From Allorhodopirellula solitaria (lineage in GTDB: Bacteria; Planctomycetota; Planctomycetia; Pirellulales; Pirellulaceae): a stretch of DNA of 64,000 nt. Location of the stretch: NCBI RefSeq assembly GCF_007859855.1, contig NZ_SJPK01000006.1, forward strand, positions 215,963 through 279,962. The letters are read 5' to 3'. Within the stretch, counting starts at the first letter, position 1; each line of letters starts with the position of its first letter. Below the pieces are notes generated by a model that searched no databases, was not told where the DNA came from, and saw nothing but the letters and a program-made list of their open reading frames with translations. Made by a program: the position numbers and the translations under genes. Positions 16,999 through 26,968 of this stretch are shown piece by piece.

Positions 16999-18647
16999 AC
17001 CGAGACGAGCGACTGCTGCTGATTGATGAACTCATCGAGGGGACCATACTTGCTCCCGATCGGCTGAGGATCGAAGCTGAATTGATTATCGACCCGCAGG
17101 TGCGGCAGGAATACTATCGTCGTCTGCAGCTCGATATGCTGCTTCGAAGCGAAGCCTCTCGGGGTGCTGCACCGGAGAATACGTCTGGCGGTACCGTGGC
17201 TGGTGCCGCGGCGAATTCTTTTCGACCAGTCCACTGGGTTTCCGCCGCGCTGTTGGCCGTTGCTGCCATGTTGCTATTGGTGTTGGCAATCGAGTTTGAC
17301 GGCGACCGGTCTGAAACGGTAGCGGGCGGGGACACTCAGCGGCACTTGGCAATGGGGCAGGAAGAGCCTTCGGCGTCTGGATTTGCGGTTGTCGATGGCC
17401 AGGCTGATGCGATTTGGGAGGAAGCTGCGTTTGCCAATGGCGATTTGCTGCCGGGCGGAGAGTTGCACCTCCGGTCGGGTCGCGCTCGCATCGAGTTTTT
17501 CAGCGGTGTTGAGATGGTGTTGGAAGGAGAGTCGCGATTTTCGATCGATTCGTCCATGCAAGTCACTCTGTTTCGTGGCCGTGCTCGTACGCGAGTCCCC
17601 GAACCGGCCCAAGGCTTTCGGGTGAAGACAAGCTCGGGAGATGTGATCGATCTTGGGACGGAGTTCAGTGTCGCGGTCGATGAGCAGGGATCCGATGTGT
17701 ATGTCGTCGATGGAGAAGTGGAGCTGCATCCTACCGACAGTGACGCTCTTCGAATCGATGCCGGGCAGGCCCGACGGTTAGACCGCTCGGGAGGAGTGAC
17801 AGAGGTTAGTGCGTTGGACGAGTCGGTTTTGGGGCCGCACGAGTTTCAAAATTGGTTGCGGCAGCAGCGAGATCAACGCCATGTTCAGTGGCAGGCAGCC
17901 ACGGAGCAACTCCGTGGTGATCAGCGCACCCTCGCCTACTATCAATTCCATCGAGAGAGCCGGCAATCACGTCGCATTGAGAACCTGGCGACGGGGGCAG
18001 CCGACCGAGCTACCGACGGGACTATCGTTGCAACCACCCCGGCGACTGACCGCTGGGGGCGCAGTGACTCGGCATTGGATTTCAGTCGAGTTGGAAGCCG
18101 GGTGCGGGTTCGCATTCCAGGCGAGCACCGAGGGTTGACGCTGATGTGTTGGGTGAAGATCAATAGCCTCGACCGCTGGTACAACTCGCTGTTTTTAACT
18201 GACGGACATGATGAGCGAGAACCGCACTGGCAGATCATGGACGATGGGCGGATTTTCTTTTCGGTCAAAGTGCCTTCGCGTCAGCGTGATGCGGACGGCA
18301 AGGCCGAACAGCCAATCTTTTACTCGCCGAGTATCTGGGACGCGTCGCTAAGTGGACGCTGGATCATGCTCGCGGTGACATACGACGTCGACCGGGCCGA
18401 GGTGACTCACTACCTCAACGGTCAACCGATTAGTAGCGAGCCCATTGCGCCGCAGGCGTTGGTTGAGTCCATTCAGATTGGAACCGCCTCGATTTGCAAC
18501 TGGAGTGAGCCAAAGTACCAGACTGACCCGCGATTTGTGCTCCGTAATCTGAATGGGAGTATGGATGAAATGTCGGTTATGTCAGGTGCCTTATCGGCAA
18601 ATGAAATTATTCATTGGTATCAATTGGGGAGTTCGGATGAACGTTAG
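16995..18647 (+). CDS. FecR-domain membrane protein with C-terminal LamG-like domain
   Basis: A 550-residue protein; ATG 16995 overlaps the sigma stop. Residues about 1-60 are a short anti-sigma-like cytoplasmic region (LLLIDELIEGTILAPDRLRI). A membrane segment follows near residue 80 (WVSAALLAVAAMLLLVLA). The FecR domain is at about 130-260 (FRVKTSSGDVIDLGTEFSV and VYVVDGEVELH). Residues about 350-545 form a concanavalin-like LamG domain with LTLMCWVKINSLDRWYNSLF. In this family the protein sits in the membrane and controls its partner sigma factor, and the LamG part could sense carbohydrate. It overlaps the start of the next gene by 11 bp. Confidence 0.85.
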   Translation: MNRDERLLLIDELIEGTILAPDRLRIEAELIIDPQVRQEYYRRLQLDMLLRSEASRGAAPENTSGGTVAGAAANSFRPVHWVSAALLAVAAMLLLVLAIEFDGDRSETVAGGDTQRHLAMGQEEPSASGFAVVDGQADAIWEEAAFANGDLLPGGELHLRSGRARIEFFSGVEMVLEGESRFSIDSSMQVTLFRGRARTRVPEPAQGFRVKTSSGDVIDLGTEFSVAVDEQGSDVYVVDGEVELHPTDSDALRIDAGQARRLDRSGGVTEVSALDESVLGPHEFQNWLRQQRDQRHVQWQAATEQLRGDQRTLAYYQFHRESRQSRRIENLATGAADRATDGTIVATTPATDRWGRSDSALDFSRVGSRVRVRIPGEHRGLTLMCWVKINSLDRWYNSLFLTDGHDEREPHWQIMDDGRIFFSVKVPSRQRDADGKAEQPIFYSPSIWDASLSGRWIMLAVTYDVDRAEVTHYLNGQPISSEPIAPQALVESIQIGTASICNWSEPKYQTDPRFVLRNLNGSMDEMSVMSGALSANEIIHWYQLGSSDER

Positions 18648-21513
18648 ATGCAATTTCCTCACTGCTGCGGCGCTCGTCGCCGCGGTGATCGGGACCGCCG
18701 TACCAGTGTCGACGGCAGCGGCCGATGACGCTGCCCAACGGCTCTTTACGCTCAAGGTTTTGCCGCTGCTTAAGGACAAATGTCTGGGTTGTCACGGCGG
18801 TGACCCTGCTGACATCAAGGGTGACTTCAGCGTGTTGAGCCGGGAATCGCTGCTCCACGGGGGCGAGTCCGAGGAACCCGCGATGGTTCCCGGGAAACCC
18901 GATGAGGGAACGCTCCTGCCAGCGATCGCTTGGGAGGATTATGAGATGCCACCGAAGGAGAATGATCGCCTAACGGAATCGCAAATTGAGTCGTTCCGTC
19001 AATGGATCGAGCAAGGGGCACCTTGGCCAGACGAATCGACTCAGCAAGCCTACCGCGATGCTGAAGCGAAGCAGCGGGTAACCGACGAAGGCGAGATCGT
19101 CGCGACCAGCGGCGGAACGTCCGATGAATGGTCTTATCGTCGGTACCAGCCTGAAGATCTCTGGGCTTTCGAGCCATTGCCGCCGATGGCTGAGCTGCTC
19201 CCCGATGACCTCGCGGGTGCCGATGCGATCGATCACTTCGTTGATCGAGAGATCGAAGCAAGTGACTTGCAAGCCTCCGGCCGTGCGACGCCGCAGGAGT
19301 TGATCCGGCGAGCCACCTATGATCTCACCGGGCTGCCGCCGACCCCGACAGAACTGGACGCTTTCATTGCCGCCGACGCCGAGAACCCCGAACAGGCCTG
19401 GCGCGATCTCATCGAGCGATTGCTGGCCAGTCCCCGGTATGGCGAACACTGGGCGCGGCACTGGCTCGACGTGACCCGCTACGCGGACACCGGCGGCATG
19501 TCGAACGATTTTGAGCGTTCCAATATGTGGCGATATCGTGACTACGTCATCCGCGCATTCAACGGCGATAAACCTTACGATCGCTTCGTCATCGAGCAAC
19601 TCGCTGGCGATGAGTTGGCCGACGAATCGGTCCGGCAACGTACCGATGCAACCGACGCGGAGGTGTATCGTGTGCAGAAGGAAGGCGACTACACCGCCGA
19701 GGAAGCAGAGTTGTTGGTCGCCACCGGCTTCCTGCGTTTGGGGCCATGGGATAACGCGATGATCGAAGCCGATGAGGCGCGCCAGATCTATCTGGATGAT
19801 CTCGTCAACGTCACCGGCCAGACCTTCCTGTCGCAAACACTGCGTTGTTGCAAGTGCCACGATCATAAATTTGATCCGATCCCCACCCGGGACTACTACC
19901 GGATCTACTCCGCGTTCTCAACGACCCAGATGGCCGAGCGGCGTGTGCCATTCTTGCCGGAGGAGAGTCGCGACCGATTCGATGAAGGCAGGGCGCACGT
20001 TCAGCGAATGCTCGACTATGCCGTCAGCGAAAAGGAAAAGCTCGTCACCAAACGCGAAGCGGCGGCGCGTGAGTGGTTCAATGAGCACGACCTGCCTTAC
20101 AAGAACGAGTCGGAGCGAAAGCAGCTTGCCGATGAATTGAAGCCGCCACGGCACGTTGGGCTCGATCATTCCGAGCAAGGTCAGCTGAAGGTGCGTGAAC
20201 AAGACGAGTGGATCTGGAACCGACGTCTCGAACGCTATCAACCGATGGTGCAAAGCGTCTACAACGCCGCCACGACGCAGTTGGCGTGGAACGGTGCTCG
20301 TCACCTTCGAATTCGCCGGAAAGCGAAGGATGAGGATCCGCCGCAGAACCATATCCTTGTCGGAGGCGCGTTGGCTGCACTGGGCGATCAGGTCGCTCCC
20401 GGTGTGCTCAGTGTGCTTTCGATTGCCTCAGGTACGGATCGTTCCGATCCTTATCTGTTGACACCTTCGGTTGAGGGCCGACGCCTGGGGCTGGCGCGTT
20501 GGATTATCAACCCCGACAATCCTTTGACCTCACGCAGTATTGTCAATCGCATTTGGCAGCACCATTTTGGTGTCGGGTTAGCCGCCAATGCGAACAACTT
20601 CGGTGCCAAGGGTGCCAAGCCGACGCATCCCGAACTATTGAACTACCTCGCACGCGAATTCGTTGATGGCGGCTGGACGATCAAACGGATGCATCGCCTG
20701 ATCATGTATTCCGATGCGTATCGTCGTTCCACCCGCCCTGTGGATGCAGAGGTCGCTGCGGAGTCGGATCCCAATAACGATCTCTTGTCCCACTTTCCGC
20801 GGCGCCGGCTCACTGCCGAAGAACTCCGTGACAGTATGTTGTCGTTCACAGGCGAACTCGTCAGTGCGGACGGCGGTGTTCCTGTCAAACCGGAGATCAA
20901 TATGGAGGTGGCATTGCAGCCTCGGATGATCCAGTTTTCACTGGCGCCGGCCTACCAGCCTTCGCCGCGACCTGATCAACGCAACCGACGCTCGATTTAT
21001 GCCTACCACGTTCGCGGTCAAGCGGATCCGTTTACCGAGCTTTTCAATCAGCCCAATCCGAATGAATCGTGTGAGTTGCGTGAATCTGCTGCCGTGACAC
21101 CGCAGGTGTTCACACTGCTCAACAGCGACATGGTAACTGATCGAGCGATCGCATTTGCTTTGCGATTGGAATCGGAGTCGGATGACCCATCACATCAAAT
21201 CGATCGCGCGTTTCGCCTGGCGCTGTCGCGTCACGCTAGCTCTGACGAAATGGATCAACTCACCCAATACGTCGACGACATGGAAGCGTACCACAGTGGG
21301 ATCCAACCCGAGCCTGTGGACTATCCGAGCACGATCACCCGCTCGCTCGTCGAAGAATTCAGCGGCGAGCCATTTCAGTACACCGAGATTCTTCCGGTGT
21401 TCGAGGGTTATCAACCCGATCCCAAACCTGCTGATGTGTCGCCACGAACGCGCGCTTTGGCGGATATGTGCCTACTGCTGCTCAATACGAACGAACTTAT
21501 GTACGTGCAGTAG
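18637..21513 (+). CDS. Planctomycete cytochrome protein (PSCyt1-PSCyt2/DUF1549-PSD1/DUF1553)
   Basis: A 958-residue protein; ATG 18637 gives a signal peptide (MNVRCNFLTAAALVAAV, cleavage near TAAADD). Residues about 30-110 are the PSCyt1 domain with the haem motif CLGCHGGDP. The DUF1549 domain includes ATYDLTGLPPTPTEL, YGEHWARHWLDVTRYAD and the conserved RCCKCHDHKFDPI. The DUF1553/PSD1 domain includes RLGLARWIINPDNPLTSRS, IWQHHFGVGL and RRRLTAEELRDSML. Together with DUF1501 partners these are hallmark planctomycete periplasmic proteins of unsettled function, possibly redox steps in polysaccharide breakdown. It belongs to the sigma-FecR operon. Confidence 0.9.
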   Translation: MNVRCNFLTAAALVAAVIGTAVPVSTAAADDAAQRLFTLKVLPLLKDKCLGCHGGDPADIKGDFSVLSRESLLHGGESEEPAMVPGKPDEGTLLPAIAWEDYEMPPKENDRLTESQIESFRQWIEQGAPWPDESTQQAYRDAEAKQRVTDEGEIVATSGGTSDEWSYRRYQPEDLWAFEPLPPMAELLPDDLAGADAIDHFVDREIEASDLQASGRATPQELIRRATYDLTGLPPTPTELDAFIAADAENPEQAWRDLIERLLASPRYGEHWARHWLDVTRYADTGGMSNDFERSNMWRYRDYVIRAFNGDKPYDRFVIEQLAGDELADESVRQRTDATDAEVYRVQKEGDYTAEEAELLVATGFLRLGPWDNAMIEADEARQIYLDDLVNVTGQTFLSQTLRCCKCHDHKFDPIPTRDYYRIYSAFSTTQMAERRVPFLPEESRDRFDEGRAHVQRMLDYAVSEKEKLVTKREAAAREWFNEHDLPYKNESERKQLADELKPPRHVGLDHSEQGQLKVREQDEWIWNRRLERYQPMVQSVYNAATTQLAWNGARHLRIRRKAKDEDPPQNHILVGGALAALGDQVAPGVLSVLSIASGTDRSDPYLLTPSVEGRRLGLARWIINPDNPLTSRSIVNRIWQHHFGVGLAANANNFGAKGAKPTHPELLNYLAREFVDGGWTIKRMHRLIMYSDAYRRSTRPVDAEVAAESDPNNDLLSHFPRRRLTAEELRDSMLSFTGELVSADGGVPVKPEINMEVALQPRMIQFSLAPAYQPSPRPDQRNRRSIYAYHVRGQADPFTELFNQPNPNESCELRESAAVTPQVFTLLNSDMVTDRAIAFALRLESESDDPSHQIDRAFRLALSRHASSDEMDQLTQYVDDMEAYHSGIQPEPVDYPSTITRSLVEEFSGEPFQYTEILPVFEGYQPDPKPADVSPRTRALADMCLLLLNTNELMYVQ

Positions 21514-21627
21514 CATTTCGACATTGATTCCTTTGCATTGTCTCCACCGTGGGACATCGTTTCCTAAGCCGCTTCGCGAAGTTCACTGAGAAGTTCGCAA
21601 GCAGCAAACCCCACCCGAGGATTTATT

Positions 21628-23019
21628 ATGCTCGACCCCACTCGCCGATCGTTTTTGTATGGCCTCGGAGCCAGTCTCGGGTCTCTCGCCCTGACCGATC
21701 TATTGGCCGGAGAACAGGCAGCGGCTCCGGGCCCGCTGACGCCGAAGCCGCCGATGCACACTCCGCGAGCTAAGAACGTCATTATGCTGTTCATGGAGGG
21801 AGGTCCTGGCCACATGGATACGTTCGACCCGAAGCCTGAGTTGACGCGACTTCACAAGCAAGAGTCGAAGCTGACCGGTGGTCAGGAAACGGGATTCAAG
21901 TTCTTTGTCGGCAGTCCGTTCCAGTTTCGCAAAGCGGGAAATAATGGCATCGAGATGTGTGACCAGTGGAAACACCTGGCGGATCCGTTTGTTGCCGATG
22001 AACTGTGTAACTACCGTGGCTGTCAAGCGGAATCGCTGAATCATCCCGAAGCCTTGTTCCATATGAACACTGGAAGCCGGCTCGGTGGCGACCCGGCGTT
22101 GGGATCGTGGGCGACCTATGGTCTGGGCACAGAAAACCAGAATCTTCCGGGTTACGTCGTGATGACGGAGTTGGCACTGCCTCAGGGCGGTCCGACGAAT
22201 TGGAGCAACGGGTTTCTGCCTCCTTATTATCAAGGCACGCGGCTACGTCCGGCGGGATCGCCTGTTCTCGATCTTGCGCCCCCGAACTTCAAGTCTCGTG
22301 AACATCAGCGCCGCGCCCTCGATGAACTCGCTATGCTCAATCGATCGCATTTGGATTCACTCGGCGCCGATGATGAGAAGCTGCTAGCGAGAATGGAGAA
22401 CTACGAACTCGCGTTTCGCATGCAGACTGAGGTCCCCAGTGTGGTCGATCTATCGCGTGAATCGGAGCAAACGCATCAAATGTATGGGCTCGACGATCCG
22501 GACACGCAGGGATTCGGGCGACAATGTCTGATGGCGCGCCGACTCGTCGAGAGTGGTGTCCGCTTCGTGCAAATCTTCAGCGGAGGTTGGGATAGCCATG
22601 ACTACCTCGAGCGAGGTCATACGTCGCGAATCAAGAGCGTCGATAAGCCTATCGCTGCCCTGATTCGAGATCTGAAACAGCGTGGGATGCTCGAAGACAC
22701 GCTCGTGATCTGGACCGGCGAGTTTGGCCGAACTCCCGACAACAATAAACGCGGTGGTGTCTACTCGCTCGGTCGCGGGCATAACAACGAAGCGATGAGC
22801 ATGGTCTTTGCTGGCGGCGGGGTGAAACCTGGCGTGGTTGGGGCAACCGATGAAGTCGGTTCGAAGGCTGTCGAGTGCGTTCATCCGATTCGCGATCTGC
22901 ATGTGACCCTGCTACATTTACTTGGATTGGATGACAATAAACTGACTTACTTTCACGCCGGTCGGTACAAACAGCTATCCCAGTTTGGTGGGGAGCTCAT
23001 TCCGGAACTGATTGCTTAA
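21628..23019 (+). CDS. DUF1501 protein with Tat signal
   Basis: A 463-residue protein from ATG 21628. The N-terminus carries a twin-arginine signal (TRRSFLYGLGASLGS), so the protein is exported folded. The domain resembles the alkaline-phosphatase/sulfatase fold: KNVIMLFMEGGPGHMDTFDP near residue 50, RFVQIFSGGWDSHD near 315, and LVIWTGEFGRTPDNN with a later RGHNNEAMSMV. In planctomycetes DUF1501 genes nearly always follow PSCyt/PSD1 genes, as here after 114 bp. No enzyme activity is established. The downstream sulfatase starts 30 bp later, so the three genes are probably one transcript. Confidence 0.9.
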   Translation: MLDPTRRSFLYGLGASLGSLALTDLLAGEQAAAPGPLTPKPPMHTPRAKNVIMLFMEGGPGHMDTFDPKPELTRLHKQESKLTGGQETGFKFFVGSPFQFRKAGNNGIEMCDQWKHLADPFVADELCNYRGCQAESLNHPEALFHMNTGSRLGGDPALGSWATYGLGTENQNLPGYVVMTELALPQGGPTNWSNGFLPPYYQGTRLRPAGSPVLDLAPPNFKSREHQRRALDELAMLNRSHLDSLGADDEKLLARMENYELAFRMQTEVPSVVDLSRESEQTHQMYGLDDPDTQGFGRQCLMARRLVESGVRFVQIFSGGWDSHDYLERGHTSRIKSVDKPIAALIRDLKQRGMLEDTLVIWTGEFGRTPDNNKRGGVYSLGRGHNNEAMSMVFAGGGVKPGVVGATDEVGSKAVECVHPIRDLHVTLLHLLGLDDNKLTYFHAGRYKQLSQFGGELIPELIA

Positions 23020-23049
23020 CCTTTTTCGATGACATTGAGAGAAGGCCTT

Positions 23050-24762
23050 ATGAATTTCGACGCTCACAGGTATCTGAGAACAACGCTGGTTCTCGCCGTA
23101 GTAATGGCAACGTTGTCGGCGATGCCGACGGTCGTGGCGGCAGCGGACCGACCGAACATCTTGTTTATCATGTCGGATGATCATGCAGCGGAAGCAATCT
23201 CTGCATATGGAAGTCGTCTGGCAGAGGTCGCACCCACTCCCCATATCGATCGACTTGCGCGCGAAGGCGCCTTGTTGAACAATGCGTTCTGCACGAACTC
23301 GATCTGCTCACCTTCACGAGCGTGCGTGTTGACCGGCCAGTACGATCACACCAACGGCGCCTTTGATCTGGCGGGCCGTGTCCCTCCGGGCAAGCAGATG
23401 CTCGCAATTGAGATGAAGAAGGCAGGCTACGAGACGGCGATGATCGGCAAGTGGCACCTCAAGGATGAGCCGGCTGATTTTGACTACTACTGCGTACTTC
23501 CGGGACAAGGCAAGTATCATGATCCTGAATTCCGTATTCGCGGCGACCAACCCTGGGGCAAGAACACGATTCGCTTCGGCGGCATGCATGTCACCGATGC
23601 CATCACCGACCTCACCCTGCGTTGGCTAAACAAGGAACGGGACCAAAGCAAGCCGTTTTTCTTAATGCATCATTTCAAGGCGCCGCACGACTACTTTGAC
23701 AACGCGCCGCGATACCAAAGTTACCTACGGGATGTTGAAATCCCCGAACCCGACACGCTATGGGAACGGGATCCTAAATTTGGATCCATCGCTACCCGCG
23801 GCGCCAATGACGAATTGATCCCGCACATTGGGACGTCCATTGGTGGTCGCAATCCGCGACGCTCCTACCTGGGCGATTTGCCCGAACTCTATCCAGAGGA
23901 ATTCCCAGAGAATTTCGATCCCAGTGAGGGTAGTGATGAAAGCAATACGCGTCTGGCCTACAACGCCTACCTGCGGAAGTACCTCCGCTGTGTGAAGGGG
24001 ATTGACGATAACTTAGGCCGTCTTTTTGACTACCTCGAGGAATCGGGCCAAATGGACAATACGCTGATTGTCTACACCGGTGATCAGGGATTCATGTTGG
24101 GCGAGCACGACTACCAAGACAAACGCTGGATGTACGAGGAATCTCAGCGGATGCCGTTTCTCGTGCGTTATCCGAAATCGATCCCCGCAGGTCAGCGACT
24201 TGACGCGATTGTCGAAAACGTCGATTACGGTCCCATGATGCTTGATTTTGCCGGAGCGAACGTCCCGGACACTGTGCAAGGCAAGTCGTTTCGCTCATTG
24301 CTGGAAACTGGTGAAGAGCCCGCCGACTGGAAGCAGGAAGCTTACTATCGCTATTGGATGCATATGGCCCACCACGACAATCCGGCGCACCTAGGCATTC
24401 GTACCAAAACTCACAAACTCATTTACTATTACGGATGCAATTACGACGGTGGCTATCAGACGCCGCCCGGCTGGGAACTCTACGATCTCGAAAACGATCC
24501 GAAGGAAACACGCAACGTTATCGATGATCCGGAGAACGAAACGCTCGTTCAGGATTTGAAACAGCGTTTGGTCGAGCTTCGCAAACGCGTGGATGACCAT
24601 GGTGATCACTTCCCGAAATGTGAAGCCATCGTGCAGGAGTTTTGGGATGACGATCAACAGGATCGAGAGCGAGCTGTCGAGTTGTCACACGAGTTCCTGC
24701 AGAGGCGTCTGTCCGAGCTTAAAGCTGGGAAGCGAAACGTGCGGACGTGGCAAGGCCCCTAG
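23050..24762 (+). CDS. Secreted formylglycine sulfatase
   Basis: A 570-residue protein. ATG 23050 has a purine-rich GAGAGAAGG just upstream and gives a signal peptide ending VVAAADRP. The sulfatase start is PNILFIMSDDHAAEAIS, supplying metal-binding aspartates. The modification site is CSPSRACVLTGQ; its Cys is converted to formylglycine, the catalytic residue. MIGKWHLK and, later, NTLIVYTGDQGFMLGEHDY complete the active site. It hydrolyses sulfate esters, probably on algal polysaccharide; the substrate cannot be told from sequence. It is the last gene of the operon, and its 3' end overlaps the convergent lipoprotein gene by 44 bp. Confidence 0.93.
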   Translation: MNFDAHRYLRTTLVLAVVMATLSAMPTVVAAADRPNILFIMSDDHAAEAISAYGSRLAEVAPTPHIDRLAREGALLNNAFCTNSICSPSRACVLTGQYDHTNGAFDLAGRVPPGKQMLAIEMKKAGYETAMIGKWHLKDEPADFDYYCVLPGQGKYHDPEFRIRGDQPWGKNTIRFGGMHVTDAITDLTLRWLNKERDQSKPFFLMHHFKAPHDYFDNAPRYQSYLRDVEIPEPDTLWERDPKFGSIATRGANDELIPHIGTSIGGRNPRRSYLGDLPELYPEEFPENFDPSEGSDESNTRLAYNAYLRKYLRCVKGIDDNLGRLFDYLEESGQMDNTLIVYTGDQGFMLGEHDYQDKRWMYEESQRMPFLVRYPKSIPAGQRLDAIVENVDYGPMMLDFAGANVPDTVQGKSFRSLLETGEEPADWKQEAYYRYWMHMAHHDNPAHLGIRTKTHKLIYYYGCNYDGGYQTPPGWELYDLENDPKETRNVIDDPENETLVQDLKQRLVELRKRVDDHGDHFPKCEAIVQEFWDDDQQDRERAVELSHEFLQRRLSELKAGKRNVRTWQGP

Positions 24763-25606
24763 CAGAGACAGCCCCCTTAGCCGAGGTGGTCGTTTGCCCG
24801 GCAAGTTCCTGCAAGGCAGATTGCAATGCTTTGCTATCGAGCCCGGACCCCACAGGTCCGGACTCGATCGTTTGGCCGCGGAGATGGATGCCTGCAATCG
24901 CTCCGGAGTCAAACAGCAGGGGAGCGCCATCCGTTGCCCGGAAGGAGACCTTGGGGTTCTCAAACGCGTACCGGATCGAGCCTGATGAGTCGACATCCAC
25001 GACTTTTACCTCGTGACATTTCTGGCTGGGCGAGGCTCCTTCAAATAGCGCCGTCGCCATCCACAGACGCTGGCCGACCTGGATGGTTTCGTTTGAGAAT
25101 TGCAAGGGATTTCCTTTCAACGATTTCCCTTTGTCAAAAACAATGATGTCAAGATCGAGCCACTTCAGCTCGTTCTGTTTTGCGTCCGCTGGAGTCAATG
25201 GGCGACCCAGCTGTTTGACCGCGTCGGTGGCACCGAAAGCATCGCCGACGGAGGCCGATTTGATTGCAGTGCCCCACTCATTCGGACTGATATCTCGAGT
25301 CAGTCCAGTTGTAGGTCCTAGTAGATGCGATGCGGTTACCAAGTAGGAGTTATCGCTATCCGGGAGCTGGGCTAAGAATGCGGTGCCAACAGTCGTTCCG
25401 GATGATACGTCGCCAGCATCGGTGACGAAGAACGGTCGCCAGACCGAGTATTCCGGGACGTCAGGCGATCCCTCGATCTTCGATGGTTTGTTAATGATCA
25501 ACTGGGATCGATCGACACCGGGGGTCGAGTCGCAGCCCATCGTAAGGAACGGGATGATCAGCAAGGCGGTCGGAAGTGCGTAGCCAGTTTTGAATAGAGT
25601 AGTCAT
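24719..25606 (-). CDS. Lipoprotein with trypsin-like fold lacking the catalytic serine
   Basis: A 295-residue protein from ATG 25606. The signal ends in a lipobox (LTMGC), so it is probably lipid-anchored. The body follows a chymotrypsin-like pattern: SYLVTASHLLGP provides the His position, LDLDIIVFD the Asp, but the GDSGGP site reads ATDGAPLLFDSG, with Asp where the nucleophilic Ser belongs. It is probably an inactive binding or scaffold relative of serine proteases; this is inference from pattern only. Its 3' end overlaps the sulfatase by 44 bp in convergent orientation. The start is 118 bp beyond the small lipoprotein's stop on the same strand, so it may be third in the DUF1559 operon. Confidence 0.6.
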   Translation of the reverse strand: MTTLFKTGYALPTALLIIPFLTMGCDSTPGVDRSQLIINKPSKIEGSPDVPEYSVWRPFFVTDAGDVSSGTTVGTAFLAQLPDSDNSYLVTASHLLGPTTGLTRDISPNEWGTAIKSASVGDAFGATDAVKQLGRPLTPADAKQNELKWLDLDIIVFDKGKSLKGNPLQFSNETIQVGQRLWMATALFEGASPSQKCHEVKVVDVDSSGSIRYAFENPKVSFRATDGAPLLFDSGAIAGIHLRGQTIESGPVGSGLDSKALQSALQELAGQTTTSAKGAVSARGLATSARFASQL

Positions 25607-25724
25607 TGAGAGCGTGGTCTCCAGGAGGCGATGGTAAGAGAGATGGGTAGCATTGGAATGCAAATAACGCCACTTCGGTTAAAAGTGGCGTCTTAATGGT
25701 ACGAATATCAAATGGCGATTAGGC

Positions 25725-25895
25725 CTACATACTCGATTCCTGGTCGCTCACCATTTCATCATGCTCTACGATCTCCTGTTGCACGGCATCGTCGAGTGCA
25801 GGAGGTGGCTCGGGCCCGCCGCAGCCGCATGTCACGGCACAGCCGATCGTGAGCAGCAACCAATAGATTCGTCGTTTTTGAGTCGTGGATTTCAT
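25725..25895 (-). CDS. Small lipoprotein (56 residues)
   Basis: A short gene whose ATG at 25895 shares one base with the TAA of the DUF1559 gene (TAATG), so it is translationally coupled. The protein starts [20 protein letters not shown], a positively charged signal with lipobox LTIGC. It continues VTCGCGGPEPPPALDD and ends with an acidic tail (EIVEHDEMVSDQESSM). Small Cys/Gly/Pro-rich lipoproteins commonly follow DUF1559 genes in planctomycetes. It is probably anchored in the outer membrane or periplasm; the function is unknown. Confidence 0.75.
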   Translation of the reverse strand: MKSTTQKRRIYWLLLTIGCAVTCGCGGPEPPPALDDAVQQEIVEHDEMVSDQESSM

Positions 25896-26968
25896 TAGAG
25901 TTTTCCCTCGTCAATGACTTCGCCATCATTGATTAGACAGAGTTGTTTCCAGACGATCGCGTCGACTGAGAACGAGTAGAACCGAACGGAACCGTCGCAA
26001 AACGCTGCGTTCAGACCTCCCGTGTGGGGGCCACCGAAGTAGCGATTCCAATTCGTATGGCTAGGGTCTTCGGCGACATAGGTTTGTTGGTCAGCACGTG
26101 GCGGAAAATGCCACCGGAGGACACATTCATCCCATCCGGCGTTGTTCCAGCGCTCGTTGTCTCCACCATCCAAACCGTGTTGACTTGGGTGTAGCGATTT
26201 CTCGCTAAAAAGGAGCGACATGGTGGTGCCATCGGTCAGATCTGCCAGGGTCCGTTTGTCGCCTTCGCCGGGCCAGATAATTGCTCCGCCTCTTTGCGGA
26301 GCCAGCCCACCGTTGGGAGCTGTTCGTGTTCCCTCGGCTGGCGCACCGAGGGGAGCTTCGGGAATGAAGTCGACCCGTGAATCAGGGCGGCCATGGTAGA
26401 AACCTGCACTGCCGGCGTAGTCAGTACGGCCGAATCGAGAGCTGCCGTAACCCTTCGGCGATCGCCGCGAGGGGCAATAGAAACCGGACACGAGTTGTTG
26501 GGCGACCTCATTTTCATTGCCATTGCCAGATATCGTTCCCCAGAAGGGAGGATCATCTCGACCCATTTCATAGATGTTGTTGCCTTCCATGAAAGGTAAG
26601 ATCTTGTACTGAGCGCTCCACCCGCGTCGGGTCGATGCTCGGCAGCAAACGTCGTTCTTGGGATGACCTTCAGTCGTTGGTGCTTCACTCGGATATTCCA
26701 CCGCGTTGCGATCACCGTCGATCGGGCCTTCAGGGAGTTTTCGATAGGCACTTTCAAAGTTAAGCGTGGCCAGGCCCATCTGTTTCAACTTGTTCGAACA
26801 CTGCATACGGCGTGCTGCCTCCCGGGCCGCCTGAACGGCCGGTAGCAGGAGGCCGACCAGAACTCCAATGATCGCGATCACCACGAGCAGTTCCACCAAC
26901 GTAAAAGCGTTTGGATTGGTTGCCCAACGTCTCCTCTGCGGACGCGCGGCGCTGACATATTTCATCAT
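25895..26968 (-). CDS. DUF1559 prepilin-like protein
   Basis: A 357-residue protein starting at ATG 26968. After a basic leader it carries the type IV prepilin cleavage motif [20 protein letters not shown], followed by [20 protein letters not shown], the exact planctomycete DUF1559 signature. The C-terminal part ends with [18 protein letters not shown], the conserved G-DGSV motif of the family. These proteins are cleaved by prepilin peptidase and form pseudopilus-like or surface structures; planctomycete genomes hold many. It overlaps the small lipoprotein by one base. The region 26969-27325 upstream (357 bp) should contain its promoter; I see no other feature there. Confidence 0.93.
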   Translation of the reverse strand: MMKYVSAARPQRRRWATNPNAFTLVELLVVIAIIGVLVGLLLPAVQAAREAARRMQCSNKLKQMGLATLNFESAYRKLPEGPIDGDRNAVEYPSEAPTTEGHPKNDVCCRASTRRGWSAQYKILPFMEGNNIYEMGRDDPPFWGTISGNGNENEVAQQLVSGFYCPSRRSPKGYGSSRFGRTDYAGSAGFYHGRPDSRVDFIPEAPLGAPAEGTRTAPNGGLAPQRGGAIIWPGEGDKRTLADLTDGTTMSLLFSEKSLHPSQHGLDGGDNERWNNAGWDECVLRWHFPPRADQQTYVAEDPSHTNWNRYFGGPHTGGLNAAFCDGSVRFYSFSVDAIVWKQLCLINDGEVIDEGKL

